DNA of 32,131 nt, from positions 1-32,131 of the IMG/VR virus record IMGVR_UViG_3300005827_000049; one strand, 5' to 3'. The notes below the pieces were generated by a model that was not told the origin of the DNA, ran no database searches, and saw only the letters and a program-made list of their open reading frames with translations. Position numbers and translations under genes: made by a program. Shown piece after piece: positions 8,739 through 17,884 of this stretch. Source of the DNA: a virus. The number at the start of each line of letters is the position of its first letter. The stretch's first letter is position 1.

Positions 8739-10013
8739 TTAGGCGTAGATGCCGACAGCGGTCGCTATCCATTCAGGACGGATCACCATACCACCGAACT
8801 GGATATCCACAATCTTGGAATCCGCATTGGTGGAGGCATCGTACTGGCTGATATAGCGAATCGTCAAGCCGTCTACAGTCCACTTGGAAGCCTCTGCACC
8901 AGCAAGCTGGGTAGGCAGATCCATCGTTGCAAACATGACAGCCTTTTTGTTCCATGCAGTGACCACGCGGGCAATCTTGCCAGAGGTTGCGCCAGTGAGG
9001 TTTTCAACCACGGTCACATTAGCAGCAGAGGCAGGCAATGCGCTAACATTTGCGAGCGTGATGTTGTTTGCCTTGGCATACATTCCGACAACGGTCAAGG
9101 AGCAAAGGCCGTCAGTACCAAAGGTGGCATCAGCCTGCGCAATGATTGGAGCCAAGCGAGGAATAGCGGTCAAGGTTTCAGGGTCGATCTGGTAAACACC
9201 TGCAACGGTGATCGCCTGACCAGCCTTAATTGTTTTTCCGTTACCGAGAGAGTCCGCAGCCTTGAGTACCAGAGTAGTTGCACCAGCAGCATAGCTATAG
9301 GTGTTAACTGTGATGCGGTCGCCAGCGTTTGAATAAGCCGTGCCAATGGTGATGGTAAATAGCGACTGGCTATTAAGCCACTTGCTAAAGCCCTGACCAC
9401 GAGCAACAACGCCTTCGGAATACTGCTTGGCAATTTCGCCTTGAGCGTTGAAGAGTTCCTTGTTGGAATCAACAGCGGTTTCCATGTCTTCTGCACCGAC
9501 AGCGATATAGCGTGTGTCCATGCCTGGAGCCAACTGAGCATTGAGCATGGCGTTTAGCTTGCCAGCGTCCTTGTTGGTGAATCCATTTGCAGCGGTAGCC
9601 AGTACAGCGCGGTTTCCGCCCTTCTTGGCCATCAAGTCGAACATATACAAGTCGGTCTGACGAGCAAGGTTGCTGACAGGCTGGAGCAAGAGTTCCTTCA
9701 TTGCCTTGGCATCGGTTCCAGTGAACACAGCCAATTCCTGAGAAGTCAGGTCAAGTTTGATAAACTTGTTCTGATCCAAATTAAGAACCTTGGTTTCCTG
9801 CTTGATATCGTTAGCGGTTCCACGGCTGTTACCAGTCTGGGCTTCGTAACGGGAAGGAATCTTTTTACGGACGGTATCGCCAATCTTTTCACTGCCCTTG
9901 AATTCATCTTCAAGCGAGCGGTCGGAGTTTGCGGGGACTACAGCGACATCGTGGAAGATTTCGGCTGCGACTGTTGCGACTTTGTCGCTAATTTTGATGA
10001 CATTAGTTGCCAT
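8739..10013 (-). CDS. Major capsid protein, P22 coat (gp5)-like HK97 fold
   Basis: A 424-residue coat protein, almost the length of P22 gp5 (430), directly after the scaffold gene. The N-terminus (KISDKVATVAAEIFHDVAVV) and a segment IKLDLTSQELAVFTG followed by LARQTDLYMFDLMA fit the N-arm and spine helix of the fold. Residues about 218-312 form a beta-rich insertion, with KTIKAGQAITVAGVYQIDPE, at the place of the P22 insertion domain. The C-terminus (FGGMVIRPEWIATAVGIYA) resembles the coat-family ending. ATG at 10013 lies 6 bases after the scaffold stop. The coat of this group needs a scaffold, consistent with its neighbour. Confidence 0.87.
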   Translation of the reverse strand: MATNVIKISDKVATVAAEIFHDVAVVPANSDRSLEDEFKGSEKIGDTVRKKIPSRYEAQTGNSRGTANDIKQETKVLNLDQNKFIKLDLTSQELAVFTGTDAKAMKELLLQPVSNLARQTDLYMFDLMAKKGGNRAVLATAANGFTNKDAGKLNAMLNAQLAPGMDTRYIAVGAEDMETAVDSNKELFNAQGEIAKQYSEGVVARGQGFSKWLNSQSLFTITIGTAYSNAGDRITVNTYSYAAGATTLVLKAADSLGNGKTIKAGQAITVAGVYQIDPETLTAIPRLAPIIAQADATFGTDGLCSLTVVGMYAKANNITLANVSALPASAANVTVVENLTGATSGKIARVVTAWNKKAVMFATMDLPTQLAGAEASKWTVDGLTIRYISQYDASTNADSKIVDIQFGGMVIRPEWIATAVGIYA

Positions 10014-10019
10014 GATGTT

Positions 10020-10859
10020 TTATCCTTTTAATGCTGACCTGAAAGCCGTTGCAAAGTCAGCCTGTGACTGCGGGCTATCAAGTCGGGGTTTGATTGATCC
10101 ACCACCTTGGGCATTTACCTTGGGTGGCACTTCGGTTTTCTGTGTTTTCTTTGACAGGTGGTCAAGACCTCTGAAATTATGAGCTTCTTTTTCAAGGACG
10201 CGTAATTTTATGGCCTGTTGCTTTAGTGGAAGGCTCTCAAGTTCTGCGGTAAACTCTGGATTTAACCCCAAGAATTTATAGATGTCAGCACCATAAGGAC
10301 TGACCTTGATAGCATATCCAATCTCAGCACTAAGATTTTCTCCGACTTTATTATCATTAATGTTCTTTATAGCGGTTATCAGATCAGGGTCATTTTTAGC
10401 CCTCAATGCAATATGCTCGTTAAATTCTTCATCAATGATTTGTGCCTGCTCTTGCGCCTTTCGTGCCTCTGCCTGTTGTTTCGTGGTGGCTTCGGTCTCT
10501 TGTCCTTTCCCTCTTGCGAGTAGATAGGCAGACTTCGCTTCGGCATACGCTTCGGCATCGCCATTAAAATCAGCAAACTTTGGCTCAACATTCCTATGAG
10601 CGTTTCGCGTCTCTTCAATCACCTTTGCGCGTTCTTCGGCTCTGATTCTGGCTTCGCGTTCTGCTTCAAGTGCCTTAGTAATTTCCTTGTTGTGCTTCCT
10701 AAGTTCCTTAAAGTCCGATTGCTTTTTAGCTTCGATCTCTTTTGCCTTGATCTGCTCAGGTGTCTCTTGCTCATGCTGTTCTACTTCGCTTTCGACCTTG
10801 GTTTCTACCTTGTCCTCTGGTTCTGCTGAACCGCCTGCAAGTTGCTCTAAGTCATCCAT
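10020..10859 (-). CDS. Scaffolding protein
   Basis: A 279-residue, strongly charged and almost entirely helical protein between portal and coat. Glu/Lys/Ala-rich coiled-coil sequence runs from about residue 15 to 150 (KALEAEREARIRAEERAK and similar). A more structured part follows, and the tail SQADFATAFRSALKG is a basic, amphipathic helix of the type that binds the coat N-arm in P22 gp8 (303 residues). The start ATG at 10859 lies 17 bases after the portal stop, with GGAGG upstream. No protease or enzyme motif is seen. The assignment is from composition, size and location. Confidence 0.8.
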   Translation of the reverse strand: MDDLEQLAGGSAEPEDKVETKVESEVEQHEQETPEQIKAKEIEAKKQSDFKELRKHNKEITKALEAEREARIRAEERAKVIEETRNAHRNVEPKFADFNGDAEAYAEAKSAYLLARGKGQETEATTKQQAEARKAQEQAQIIDEEFNEHIALRAKNDPDLITAIKNINDNKVGENLSAEIGYAIKVSPYGADIYKFLGLNPEFTAELESLPLKQQAIKLRVLEKEAHNFRGLDHLSKKTQKTEVPPKVNAQGGGSIKPRLDSPQSQADFATAFRSALKG

Positions 10860-10876
10860 CTTGTTACCTCCACATT

Positions 10877-13072
10877 TTACGGCAATGTGCCAGCCGACAC
10901 GGGAAAACCAACCCCGTCAGGTCGCGCAATTTCTGCGGTTTGCGTTCCGCTAATCGCTTTGCCGATGATATTTGTTGCAATATCCATCTGCTTGCGGTTA
11001 CTCTCTCCGTCCTGCTTCACCTGCTCTAACTCGAGCTGGGTGGCAGAGTCGATAATCGTGGTTTTGTCCTTGGAGCCAGCATTGATACGAGCCACTTCAA
11101 GGTCACTTTGAGCATTGATAAGAGCCACCGATACCTTGGCTTGACTCTCTTGCTCCTTGCTTAACAAAGTCGTCTGCAAGTCCTGTGCAAGCATCTTATT
11201 CTGTTCCGTCAATGCCTGGACTTGTTCCATCAAAGCACTTGCTTCCTGTTCGCCTTCGCTGATAGCTTGAGTCATCTGGTCAAGGATTGCGCGAACCTGT
11301 GTAGGAATCTCAACTTCTTCCTGATCTTCTGCGTAAATCTTTTGAATCTCAGGTGGCAAAGTTGCAAGAGCTATCTTGCTGATCTTTTGAGCATTAGGCC
11401 AATCCTGTGCGCCAATGACAGCGGGGAATATAGCCGACTTCTGGCTCTCTGGAGTTGCATTAAGCATCTCTAACAAGGCTTGAGCCTGTTCGTCACGCTT
11501 GGACGCATAAGATGGCCCAGAGTTCACGATGCAGTCATACTGACCCTTGCGAATGTCATAGACAAGCACCTTTCCGTTTTCGTCTTTGATCTCTTTAGTA
11601 CCAATGACCACGCGCCCACCATCACCATTATCAGCGATGGTATTGAGCACCATTTCACCTTGTACGGAATTGACCAGCATATCAATCCAGATTGTCACGC
11701 CACGAGCCACGGCATGAGCCAAGTTACCATAGTATTGCGCGTTGGTTCGGTCGCTACTCTTCTGCTTGGCTATGATCGCCTTTCCAGACTGCTCAACGGC
11801 TGATAATCCAGTAGGGGAATCAGATATACCAATGATAGATCCAAGCGTCTGCTGGATCAGCTGTAAGGACGAATTTATACCGCTTGAATCAGAATCCAAA
11901 GGCTGACGGATAGGAGCGGGTAACGACTGACCAGTCTTTGAGTATGCGCGGAATCGTACATAATCCTTTGGCGTGGTGTTCAGTCCCTTATAATCCTTCT
12001 CAAGTCCTTCCACGCTTTCGGCAGCGACAAATAGAGGCTGTCTTGGGGTCAATGCGACTGTCTCGGTAGCTAGAGCCTTGTAATAGTTGTACTCTCTCTG
12101 AGCGTCCATGACCTTGCGGACAATGCCTTCTTTGATCATGCCGTAAGAGTGATTAGCCGTGTCGCCATAAACAGGTACGATAGGGATCATATCACCGATC
12201 CATTTCTGCTTGTGGACTACTTCATTTCCGATAACGATATAGTGGTACACACTTGGACGGCTTGATTTACGGGACTCAATGATAAACGTATTTGGTGGCA
12301 GACGATCCGACCAATCAACGATAATTTCACCGCTGAAAGCGTCCTTCGCCTTGACCAGAGTGGCCTCTTCGTCAAACTTTTTCCAGATCAGCATACAATT
12401 GACTTGATCATTCTTGACCCAGTTTGCGCTCAATGTGGTGTCACGGGTAACGCCATTCGCTTCAACATCAACGCCATACTTGCTTTCCGCAATATGCTTG
12501 TCAATCTTCTTGATGTACACGCCAATGGTAGAGTCGGATCCGTCCTGCTGTGTGCCGTCAATTGCGATGCAGGTAGGATCTTCTGGACTCTCGACCGTGT
12601 AGCGCATATCAAAGGAATTAGGCGACTTGTACTCAACGCCATAGACTAGCCAAGCAAGGCCACAAGCGGTTTGGTTTGCGCTTGCTATCTCATAGTGCAT
12701 TGATGCGCGTGAGTCGCTTTCGTTGTTGCGTACCCAGCCTTGTAAGGCTTCTGCTAGGTAGCTGTCCTTTGCCGAGTCGGAGCGTCTGACAATTCCGCTT
12801 GGTGGGTTTTCGCGCGTCTCATTCTTTACACGATTGATGTAAGGGCTGATAAGATCATACACAGGGCAAGGGCGACCAACGCCACGCGCCTGCTTAACGC
12901 TTTCAGGCCAGTGCTCTTTTGATAAAAAGATCAGGTCTTCTTTCACCTGCTCGTATTGTCGATTCCAATTTTCTAGGACTTTTGGAACACGCTTATTGGC
13001 GATCTCCAAGATTTCAGAGTCGTCCAAGTTCTCATTTCTTTCAACAATTGCGGATTCCTGATCTTCTTCCAT
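10877..13072 (-). CDS. Portal protein, P22 gp1-like
   Basis: A 731-residue portal, as in P22 (about 725). The N-terminus has helices with VLENWNRQYEQVKEDLIFLSK and the phrase ISPYINRVKNETRENPP, matching the P22 layout around VRKLVSEMRQNP. Residues about 300-320 contain MIPIVPVYGD (P22: HIPIVPVFGEW), and about 540 shows YDIRKGQYDCIVNSGPSYASKR cut into the same motif order as P22. The last 150 residues are a coiled coil like the P22 barrel. I chose ATG 13072; an in-frame TTG at 13096 is possible but neither has a convincing Shine-Dalgarno site. Confidence 0.9.
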   Translation of the reverse strand: MEEDQESAIVERNENLDDSEILEIANKRVPKVLENWNRQYEQVKEDLIFLSKEHWPESVKQARGVGRPCPVYDLISPYINRVKNETRENPPSGIVRRSDSAKDSYLAEALQGWVRNNESDSRASMHYEIASANQTACGLAWLVYGVEYKSPNSFDMRYTVESPEDPTCIAIDGTQQDGSDSTIGVYIKKIDKHIAESKYGVDVEANGVTRDTTLSANWVKNDQVNCMLIWKKFDEEATLVKAKDAFSGEIIVDWSDRLPPNTFIIESRKSSRPSVYHYIVIGNEVVHKQKWIGDMIPIVPVYGDTANHSYGMIKEGIVRKVMDAQREYNYYKALATETVALTPRQPLFVAAESVEGLEKDYKGLNTTPKDYVRFRAYSKTGQSLPAPIRQPLDSDSSGINSSLQLIQQTLGSIIGISDSPTGLSAVEQSGKAIIAKQKSSDRTNAQYYGNLAHAVARGVTIWIDMLVNSVQGEMVLNTIADNGDGGRVVIGTKEIKDENGKVLVYDIRKGQYDCIVNSGPSYASKRDEQAQALLEMLNATPESQKSAIFPAVIGAQDWPNAQKISKIALATLPPEIQKIYAEDQEEVEIPTQVRAILDQMTQAISEGEQEASALMEQVQALTEQNKMLAQDLQTTLLSKEQESQAKVSVALINAQSDLEVARINAGSKDKTTIIDSATQLELEQVKQDGESNRKQMDIATNIIGKAISGTQTAEIARPDGVGFPVSAGTLP

Positions 13073-13130
13073 ATGAACTAAATATAAACAATTCAATCAA
13101 TATGGGCGTAAAATGTTGATAAGAGTGTTC

Positions 13131-14438
13131 TTAGCCCATCCAAGAATGTTCAGATTCGTCTAGAATTGGCGTATATTGCTCAATTTCTGCATATTTATCT
13201 GTTATTGCACCGCCTGCATATGTTAATTTAAGGCTATCGAAGTCGTCAGTAGATCGACCTATCAACTTACGAACATCGTCTTTTGAGCTTAATTGTAGCT
13301 TTCCTGCGGTGTTCTCATAACAATCTATTGCCATGATCTGCTCAATGATTCCCGCTCTGGTATTCTTTAGCGATAGCCCCGCTCGCATGGCATCAACCGC
13401 ATTTTGAGCCATCTCTGCGCGCCTGTTGAGAGCGTTGGAGCTTTTACCGATTGGGCTTGATCCGAAGTTGACAGGGCAAATGATGTAATCAGGTAGCAAC
13501 TGCTCCAGGATAGTCCCGACAGCCCATCCGATACCGCCCGAATCATAGTAGATCGTGGATCCAACTGGAGCCGTGGCGCGCACTTGCTTGGCAACCAGTG
13601 AGCAGAGCGTATGCGGGTCTGCCTCGCTGAATGCCCATTGTCCATGGATATAGTTGCCTTGCCGATCTGTCAATACTGAATCGTCACCGCCTCCACCTAC
13701 GTCAAAGCCAAGGATATGCGCGCCCTCTGGCGTTGCCGTCCGTTGCATCGCTTCGATCAAAGTGCTCATTGACGCTAGTTTGCGGTCGGTAGCGTCACGA
13801 TATTCGCCTAGCCAAGTATGGCGAGCGCGCTTCGGATTGTCTATAAAATCCTGCTCCATTTCTTTCAGGATTTCAGGCGACACGATGTCAGCAGGCAAGT
13901 CGGTTATGTTGACCCTGATAACCTTGATCCCTTCGCGCTCTGGAGCCTCCAGGAATCGCTTTGACACATAGTCGGTGGGGAGCATTGGGTTAAGCGTCCA
14001 TAGGATCACAGATCCACGCTTACGGATCGTTGGGATAAGTTCGGTGGCGCGCTCTTCGGTTACATTCTGCGCTTCTTCGATCCAACAAATGTCCACGCCC
14101 TCAAGGGATCGCACGTCCTGCATACCTCGGAACATGATCTCTGAGCCTGTGATCTTGTGGGTGATGGAGTCCCGAAGTATCTCAAATTCGTCTTCGATGC
14201 CGTATTTACGGATCAAGTCCTCAATCAATCGCTTGGAGCTTTGCTTAATGCTGATCTGCACCATTCGCGTACACATAATCAAGCATCGATATTTGCGCGC
14301 GTTTCGCACAATAACTTGAGCGACCGCCCACGACTTCGCGCTTGAGCGTCCACCTGCTAGGACTATATGCCGATATCCCTTTGAGTTCCAAAGCGGTTCA
14401 AATCGCTTGAGAACGGGACGGAAAACAACCTGCGTCAT
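13131..14438 (-). CDS. terL: Terminase large subunit (ATPase and nuclease)
   Basis: DNA-packaging motor of 435 residues. The Walker A motif is GGRSSAKS at residues 29-36. Walker B with catalytic acids is VDICWIEEAQ (E121, E122), and LWTLNP near 146-151 fits the coupling motif. The RNase-H-like nuclease begins with HILGFDVGGGGDDS (D246), continues with IYYDSGG (D299) and ends with a DDFDSL segment. The arrangement is that of the PBSX/Terminase_3 type large subunits. The ATG overlaps the small-subunit stop as ATGA. The circular assembly supports headful rather than cos packaging, though that is an inference. Confidence 0.95.
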   Translation of the reverse strand: MTQVVFRPVLKRFEPLWNSKGYRHIVLAGGRSSAKSWAVAQVIVRNARKYRCLIMCTRMVQISIKQSSKRLIEDLIRKYGIEDEFEILRDSITHKITGSEIMFRGMQDVRSLEGVDICWIEEAQNVTEERATELIPTIRKRGSVILWTLNPMLPTDYVSKRFLEAPEREGIKVIRVNITDLPADIVSPEILKEMEQDFIDNPKRARHTWLGEYRDATDRKLASMSTLIEAMQRTATPEGAHILGFDVGGGGDDSVLTDRQGNYIHGQWAFSEADPHTLCSLVAKQVRATAPVGSTIYYDSGGIGWAVGTILEQLLPDYIICPVNFGSSPIGKSSNALNRRAEMAQNAVDAMRAGLSLKNTRAGIIEQIMAIDCYENTAGKLQLSSKDDVRKLIGRSTDDFDSLKLTYAGGAITDKYAEIEQYTPILDESEHSWMG

Positions 14439-14800
14439 TCCCGCTCACCGAACTCGACTACCTCTGTAACCTTGATTGATCCGCTGTGCTCTACTTCTTT
14501 CTTTTCGCCCCAGTTGAAACAACTGATAAGCGTTCGCTCGTATCCCCTAGGATTGATTTCTCTTTCACAGGCCAAAACAACATTTTTAGCGCAAAAAGCC
14601 TCACCTATGCACTTCGCACGCCTGTAAGAGTCGGAAAAATCAGGATATTTTGAGCACCATTCGTGCAAAGTATCTTTATGAACGCCTAAAGATACAGCCC
14701 AAAAAACAGGCAAATATTCGCCTTTTTCAGCTAATTCAATGATTTTTTGGCAATATTCAGGCTTGTATAGGCTTGGTCGCCCGATAGGATTTTCTGACAT
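14435..14800 (-). CDS. terS: Terminase small subunit
   Basis: A 121-residue protein directly upstream of and overlapping terL. The N-terminal half reads GRPSLYKPEYCQKIIELAEKG...FWAVSLGVHKDTLHEWCSKYPDFSDSYRRAK, a helix-turn-helix typical of small terminase subunits that recognise the packaging site. Two adjacent ATGs exist (14803 and 14800). The GGAGG at 14806-14810 is 2 nt from the first and 5 nt from the second, so the second is preferred. It is the first gene after the predicted late promoter. The C-terminal acidic strand (IKVTEVVEFGERE) may contact TerL. Confidence 0.87.
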   Translation of the reverse strand: MSENPIGRPSLYKPEYCQKIIELAEKGEYLPVFWAVSLGVHKDTLHEWCSKYPDFSDSYRRAKCIGEAFCAKNVVLACEREINPRGYERTLISCFNWGEKKEVEHSGSIKVTEVVEFGERE

Positions 14801-14835
14801 CATAACCTCCGCAAGAGTGTGCGCTCACTATCAAC

Positions 14836-14864
14836 AATCTATCCAAATGTTTACAGATTGTCAA
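14836..14864 (-). promoter_or_regulatory. Predicted sigma70-like promoter for the late operon
   Basis: On the minus strand, TTGACA (14859-14864), a 17-bp spacer and TAGATT (14836-14841) form a good promoter about 26 nt before the terS ribosome site. A 14-bp imperfect palindrome, AGTGTGCGCTCACT, covers 14816-14829 at the expected start of transcription and may be an operator or protein-binding site. No gene after this point has another obvious promoter before the endolysin, so it may drive the whole late region. Confidence 0.6.
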
Positions 14865-15117
14865 TAGTCTGTTTTTCCCTCAAAAAGTAGTAGCACATCC
14901 TACAAAGTTTCCCGCTGAATCGTGGTTTAGTCTCACCACACCCGCTACATTCAATTTCTACCCGCCTATAATCTCGCTGTAGGCACGAATTACACATGCA
15001 AGCTACCCTAGGCTTACTTTTGCTTTTCGCGTGTCTGATGTGGCTCAAATGGGTTCTTATCATCGCCTTGTGTCTGATCTGCGCTTCCGTTGTTGGGTAT
15101 GTTCGTGGTCTAGGCAT
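14851..15117 (-). CDS. Small zinc-ribbon protein
   Basis: An 88-residue basic protein with three Cys pairs: MCNSC at about 41-45, CSGC at 57-60 and CRMC at 72-75. The first 30 residues are Arg/His/Lys-rich. This fits a zinc-stabilised nucleic-acid-binding protein, perhaps an HNH-less relative of phage zinc-finger proteins, but no family is certain. The ATG at 15117 overlaps the primase-helicase stop by 8 bases. It is the last gene of the replication module, and its final codons overlap the -35 region of the late promoter. Confidence 0.75.
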   Translation of the reverse strand: MPRPRTYPTTEAQIRHKAMIRTHLSHIRHAKSKSKPRVACMCNSCLQRDYRRVEIECSGCGETKPRFSGKLCRMCYYFLREKQTIDNL

Positions 15118-16816
15118 TGTCGCAAAATCCTACTTCGTGAAATTGCCCGTTTGAAAAATCAAAAAGAAAGCTATTTGATGGTAAATGCTCGTGAGCGTTT
15201 CTGCCTTTGAGCATTGTAATCACCCGATTTCCTTTTCTTTGCGTTCCTTCAAAAGCATCCTGTTGGCCTGTCCATGCGTTCAACTCCTTTGAGTTAGCAG
15301 ACAACCACAGAACAACCTGGGAAAGCCGTTGATATGATTTTCCCCCTGAAAGATTGTCCATTGTCGGTGTCTTTCCATTCAAAGCGTTTGGGTGAGTCAC
15401 AAGTATCAATCTGATTTTGTGCTTTTTGACTTCGTGCTTTACGATGTTGATAAACCTTTGGTCATCTGCCCATGACTCCTTAGACTTTTCGGCAACAGAA
15501 ACAGAGTCCACAATAATGAGCTTGCATCCTTGTTCTGCCTTTTCCCTTACCAATGAGGCAACATTCACAAGAGTACACTTGTCAAAGTCTGGGCAAATTA
15601 TCATTCCTGATATTTCATCGACTAGGTCTTTGTTTTTCTCAAGTATCCTGAAATGTTCCTCGTTTACTTCGTCTGGGTCTGTAAACCTAACTCCTAGCAA
15701 TGAAGTCATAAGCCGTGATACATGGTAATCCTTATCTTCCTCAAGCTGAATATTGGCGACCTTTACACCTTGACGGCTTGCCCTGATAGCAAGATCATGC
15801 ACAAACCAAGTCTTTCCGATCCCAGGTTCTGCGCAAATCGTTGTCACCGAACCACCAATAAGCCACTTGGTCTTAGCAAGGCAATCCCATCCAACATCAA
15901 TAGACTTTAAAACCCCGCTTCGTAAATCTGCAATCTTTCCATTGTTGAATGTTTCCCAATATCCATCAATCTTTGTGTCGTCTATTGTACCCTGAATATC
16001 CTCTCTGATCTCTTCAATCGAATAGTCTTTAATGTGCTGTGCTACAATATCGGCAACATCTCCACCATCGTCAAGGATAAGAGGAACCAAATCAACTATA
16101 CCAACCTTACAATCAATCGCCTCAAGTGCCGTCTTTAGTTCCTTTGCATACTCTAATCCTGGAATATCGTTATCAGGCCAAATGATAACTCTCTTTCCTT
16201 TTAGTGGAGTCAGGTCTGCACTTGATACTGATTTTGCCCCGCCCATGCAGGTTGTAGAGTTGTTAATTCCAATGTGCTCCAAAGCAAGTACGCACTTCTC
16301 ACCCTCTACGATTACAACCTTTTCTAAATCCTTAATCTTGTGAAGCCTGAATAGTGGTCGCTTGCCCATGTTTCCCATCACGAAATTAAATCCGTAACGC
16401 TTCATTTGAAGAAACTTCTTTTTACCACCTTCATACTTGCAAGCTACAAGGTGGGTAATATTTCCTTTTGTGTCGGTATATTCGTGGAGATACTTCCATC
16501 CGTTTTCTTTTGAATATCGGCTTCTGATATCTGATTCAGGAATAACGCTCTTTTGTTCACGATCTTCACCGCTTGACTTTATAACCTCTTCAGCCGTCAT
16601 TCCTGTAAGCCTTGCCTCTATTCCAATGACATCCAGGTTCATGCTGTCGCATACTTGGCATTTAAAACGCCATGTACCATTCTCTGACTGATAAAGCCCC
16701 GCACTAGGGTTTGAATCCCTATGAAATGGGCAAGTGCAAGCCTTGTCACCTGTGAACCTAGCTCCAGCTGTTTCAAGTCTCTGCCTGATTTGTTCTTTTG
16801 ATTTAGTGTCAAACAT
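15110..16816 (-). CDS. Primase-helicase (CHC2 zinc finger, Toprim, RecA-like helicase)
   Basis: A 568-residue fusion like T7 gp4. Residues 27-56 form the zinc-binding primase finger (CTCPFH, then CQVC). The Toprim domain is visible as KVVIVEGEK at 166-174 and WPDND at 213-217. The DnaB/RecA-type helicase has Walker A AEPGIGKT at 329-336, Walker B LIIVDS at 433-438 and a SGGKSYQRLSQVVLWL segment near 490-505. It would unwind DNA and lay primers at the fork. As there is no phage polymerase, it must work with host Pol III or Pol I. The start overlaps the preceding gene by 8 bases. Confidence 0.92.
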   Translation of the reverse strand: MFDTKSKEQIRQRLETAGARFTGDKACTCPFHRDSNPSAGLYQSENGTWRFKCQVCDSMNLDVIGIEARLTGMTAEEVIKSSGEDREQKSVIPESDIRSRYSKENGWKYLHEYTDTKGNITHLVACKYEGGKKKFLQMKRYGFNFVMGNMGKRPLFRLHKIKDLEKVVIVEGEKCVLALEHIGINNSTTCMGGAKSVSSADLTPLKGKRVIIWPDNDIPGLEYAKELKTALEAIDCKVGIVDLVPLILDDGGDVADIVAQHIKDYSIEEIREDIQGTIDDTKIDGYWETFNNGKIADLRSGVLKSIDVGWDCLAKTKWLIGGSVTTICAEPGIGKTWFVHDLAIRASRQGVKVANIQLEEDKDYHVSRLMTSLLGVRFTDPDEVNEEHFRILEKNKDLVDEISGMIICPDFDKCTLVNVASLVREKAEQGCKLIIVDSVSVAEKSKESWADDQRFINIVKHEVKKHKIRLILVTHPNALNGKTPTMDNLSGGKSYQRLSQVVLWLSANSKELNAWTGQQDAFEGTQRKGNRVITMLKGRNAHEHLPSNSFLFDFSNGQFHEVGFCDNA

Positions 16817-17516
16817 TTGTTCTCCAAGTCTTTGATAGGTTTAAAACAGCATCCGCTCTAAGCTCTTCCTCTGTCTTTTGAATTTTCTTAGTTGGTTTTG
16901 AAAACACTCCAGATCGTCTTACCCATGTCCTTGCTGTAGCTTTCCAAGATACCATTTTTTTCTTTCCAACAAACCAACCAACAGATTCGTAGTGATCCAT
17001 GAAAGCTACTGATTCTTCAAATGTTGATCCTATCTCAACAAAGTAAAGATCCACCTCTTGCTTTTCAGGAATAGAAAAGACCTCTCTCTTATCTTTCTTT
17101 ACATTGTTTTCATTCTTATCATTCTTGTTTGTGTCTTTCTGTTGTCTTTCTGTTGTATCGTCTGTTGTATCGCTTGGATCATTTGACTGGTATAAATCGT
17201 AGTTTATTATGCGAATTTTGCTTAAAATAGGCGATTTCTGTTGTTCTATCTGTTGTATCGTTTTTTCGCTTAATTCGACCATGAACCTGCGAACCTTATT
17301 TCTGCTCCATTTCCATCTTTGAGCCAAGGAATCCTCTGATCTGGCAACCTCACCACGATTTACCAAGACTAAATTTCCTCTAACTCTAAATTGTGCAGGA
17401 GCATGGTTTGCCAACATCAAAAGATCAACCCATGCCTGTCCACGGGTGAAAGGCTCCTGAGTCCAAAGATCGTGATCCATGAGCTGTCTGTGAAGTTTTA
17501 TCCATCCTTCAGACAT
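16809..17516 (-). CDS. Replisome organiser / replication initiator-like protein
   Basis: A 235-residue protein just before the primase-helicase gene, as initiators or helicase loaders usually are. It opens with GWIKLHRQLMDHDLWTQEP, the start common to phage replication proteins with an N-terminal winged helix, and residues 55-85 (RGEVARSEDSLAQRWKWS then NKVRRFMVEL) form a helix-turn-helix. A Lys/Asn/Asp-rich linker at about 115-150 separates it from a C-terminal helical domain containing WFVGKKKMVSWKATARTWVRR. The family (lambda O-like or DnaD-like) cannot be fixed by eye. The ATG overlaps the upstream stop by 8 bases. Confidence 0.8.
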   Translation of the reverse strand: MSEGWIKLHRQLMDHDLWTQEPFTRGQAWVDLLMLANHAPAQFRVRGNLVLVNRGEVARSEDSLAQRWKWSRNKVRRFMVELSEKTIQQIEQQKSPILSKIRIINYDLYQSNDPSDTTDDTTERQQKDTNKNDKNENNVKKDKREVFSIPEKQEVDLYFVEIGSTFEESVAFMDHYESVGWFVGKKKMVSWKATARTWVRRSGVFSKPTKKIQKTEEELRADAVLNLSKTWRTNV

Positions 17517-17691
17517 TTAAGTGAAGCTCCGTTATCATTTCCCTAAAGTCAGATAATGGAATCATGCACAAAAACTCATGGTTTTCACCCTTGGCTTTTA
17601 AGTGTATTTTCATCCACTTACCTTCACTTAACCTTGAAAAGTCAGCGAATGATTCTTCGCAATCTATTGTAATTGTTTTTTGCTTAATCAT
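17509..17691 (-). CDS. Small conserved-looking protein of the replication operon
   Basis: A 60-residue protein of unknown function. It is acidic at the start (TIDCEESFADFSRLSEGKW), then beta-rich. The ATG overlaps the stop of the 55-residue gene as ATGA, and its own end overlaps the replication-initiator start, which supports translation as part of the operon. Nothing in the sequence shows a catalytic role. Confidence 0.7.
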   Translation of the reverse strand: MIKQKTITIDCEESFADFSRLSEGKWMKIHLKAKGENHEFLCMIPLSDFREMITELHLNV

Positions 17692-17855
17692 TTCCGCACC
17701 TCCATGATAGCATCAATGGAATCATTCAGAAACTTAAGCATTTCCGATTCTGTGCAGTTCAGGATAGTTTCTTTTCCATCCCGATAGATGACTAGTTGTG
17801 TTGGCTTTGTGAGCGCAATATCCACGGCTCCAAAGTTCAGTTTTACTTGCTTCAT
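17688..17855 (-). CDS. First small gene of the replication operon
   Basis: A 55-residue protein starting MKQVKLNFGAVDIAL and ending SIDAIMEVRK. ATG at 17855 has AGGAG seven bases upstream, and the stop overlaps the next ATG as ATGA. It is the first gene after the long structured leader, so it is the one whose translation the leader would control. It has a short beta-hairpin-like start and one amphipathic helix (SEMLKFLNDSIDAIM). Function unknown. Confidence 0.75.
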   Translation of the reverse strand: MKQVKLNFGAVDIALTKPTQLVIYRDGKETILNCTESEMLKFLNDSIDAIMEVRK

Positions 17856-17884
17856 TCTCACTCCTACAGGTTTGAAAACAAGAA

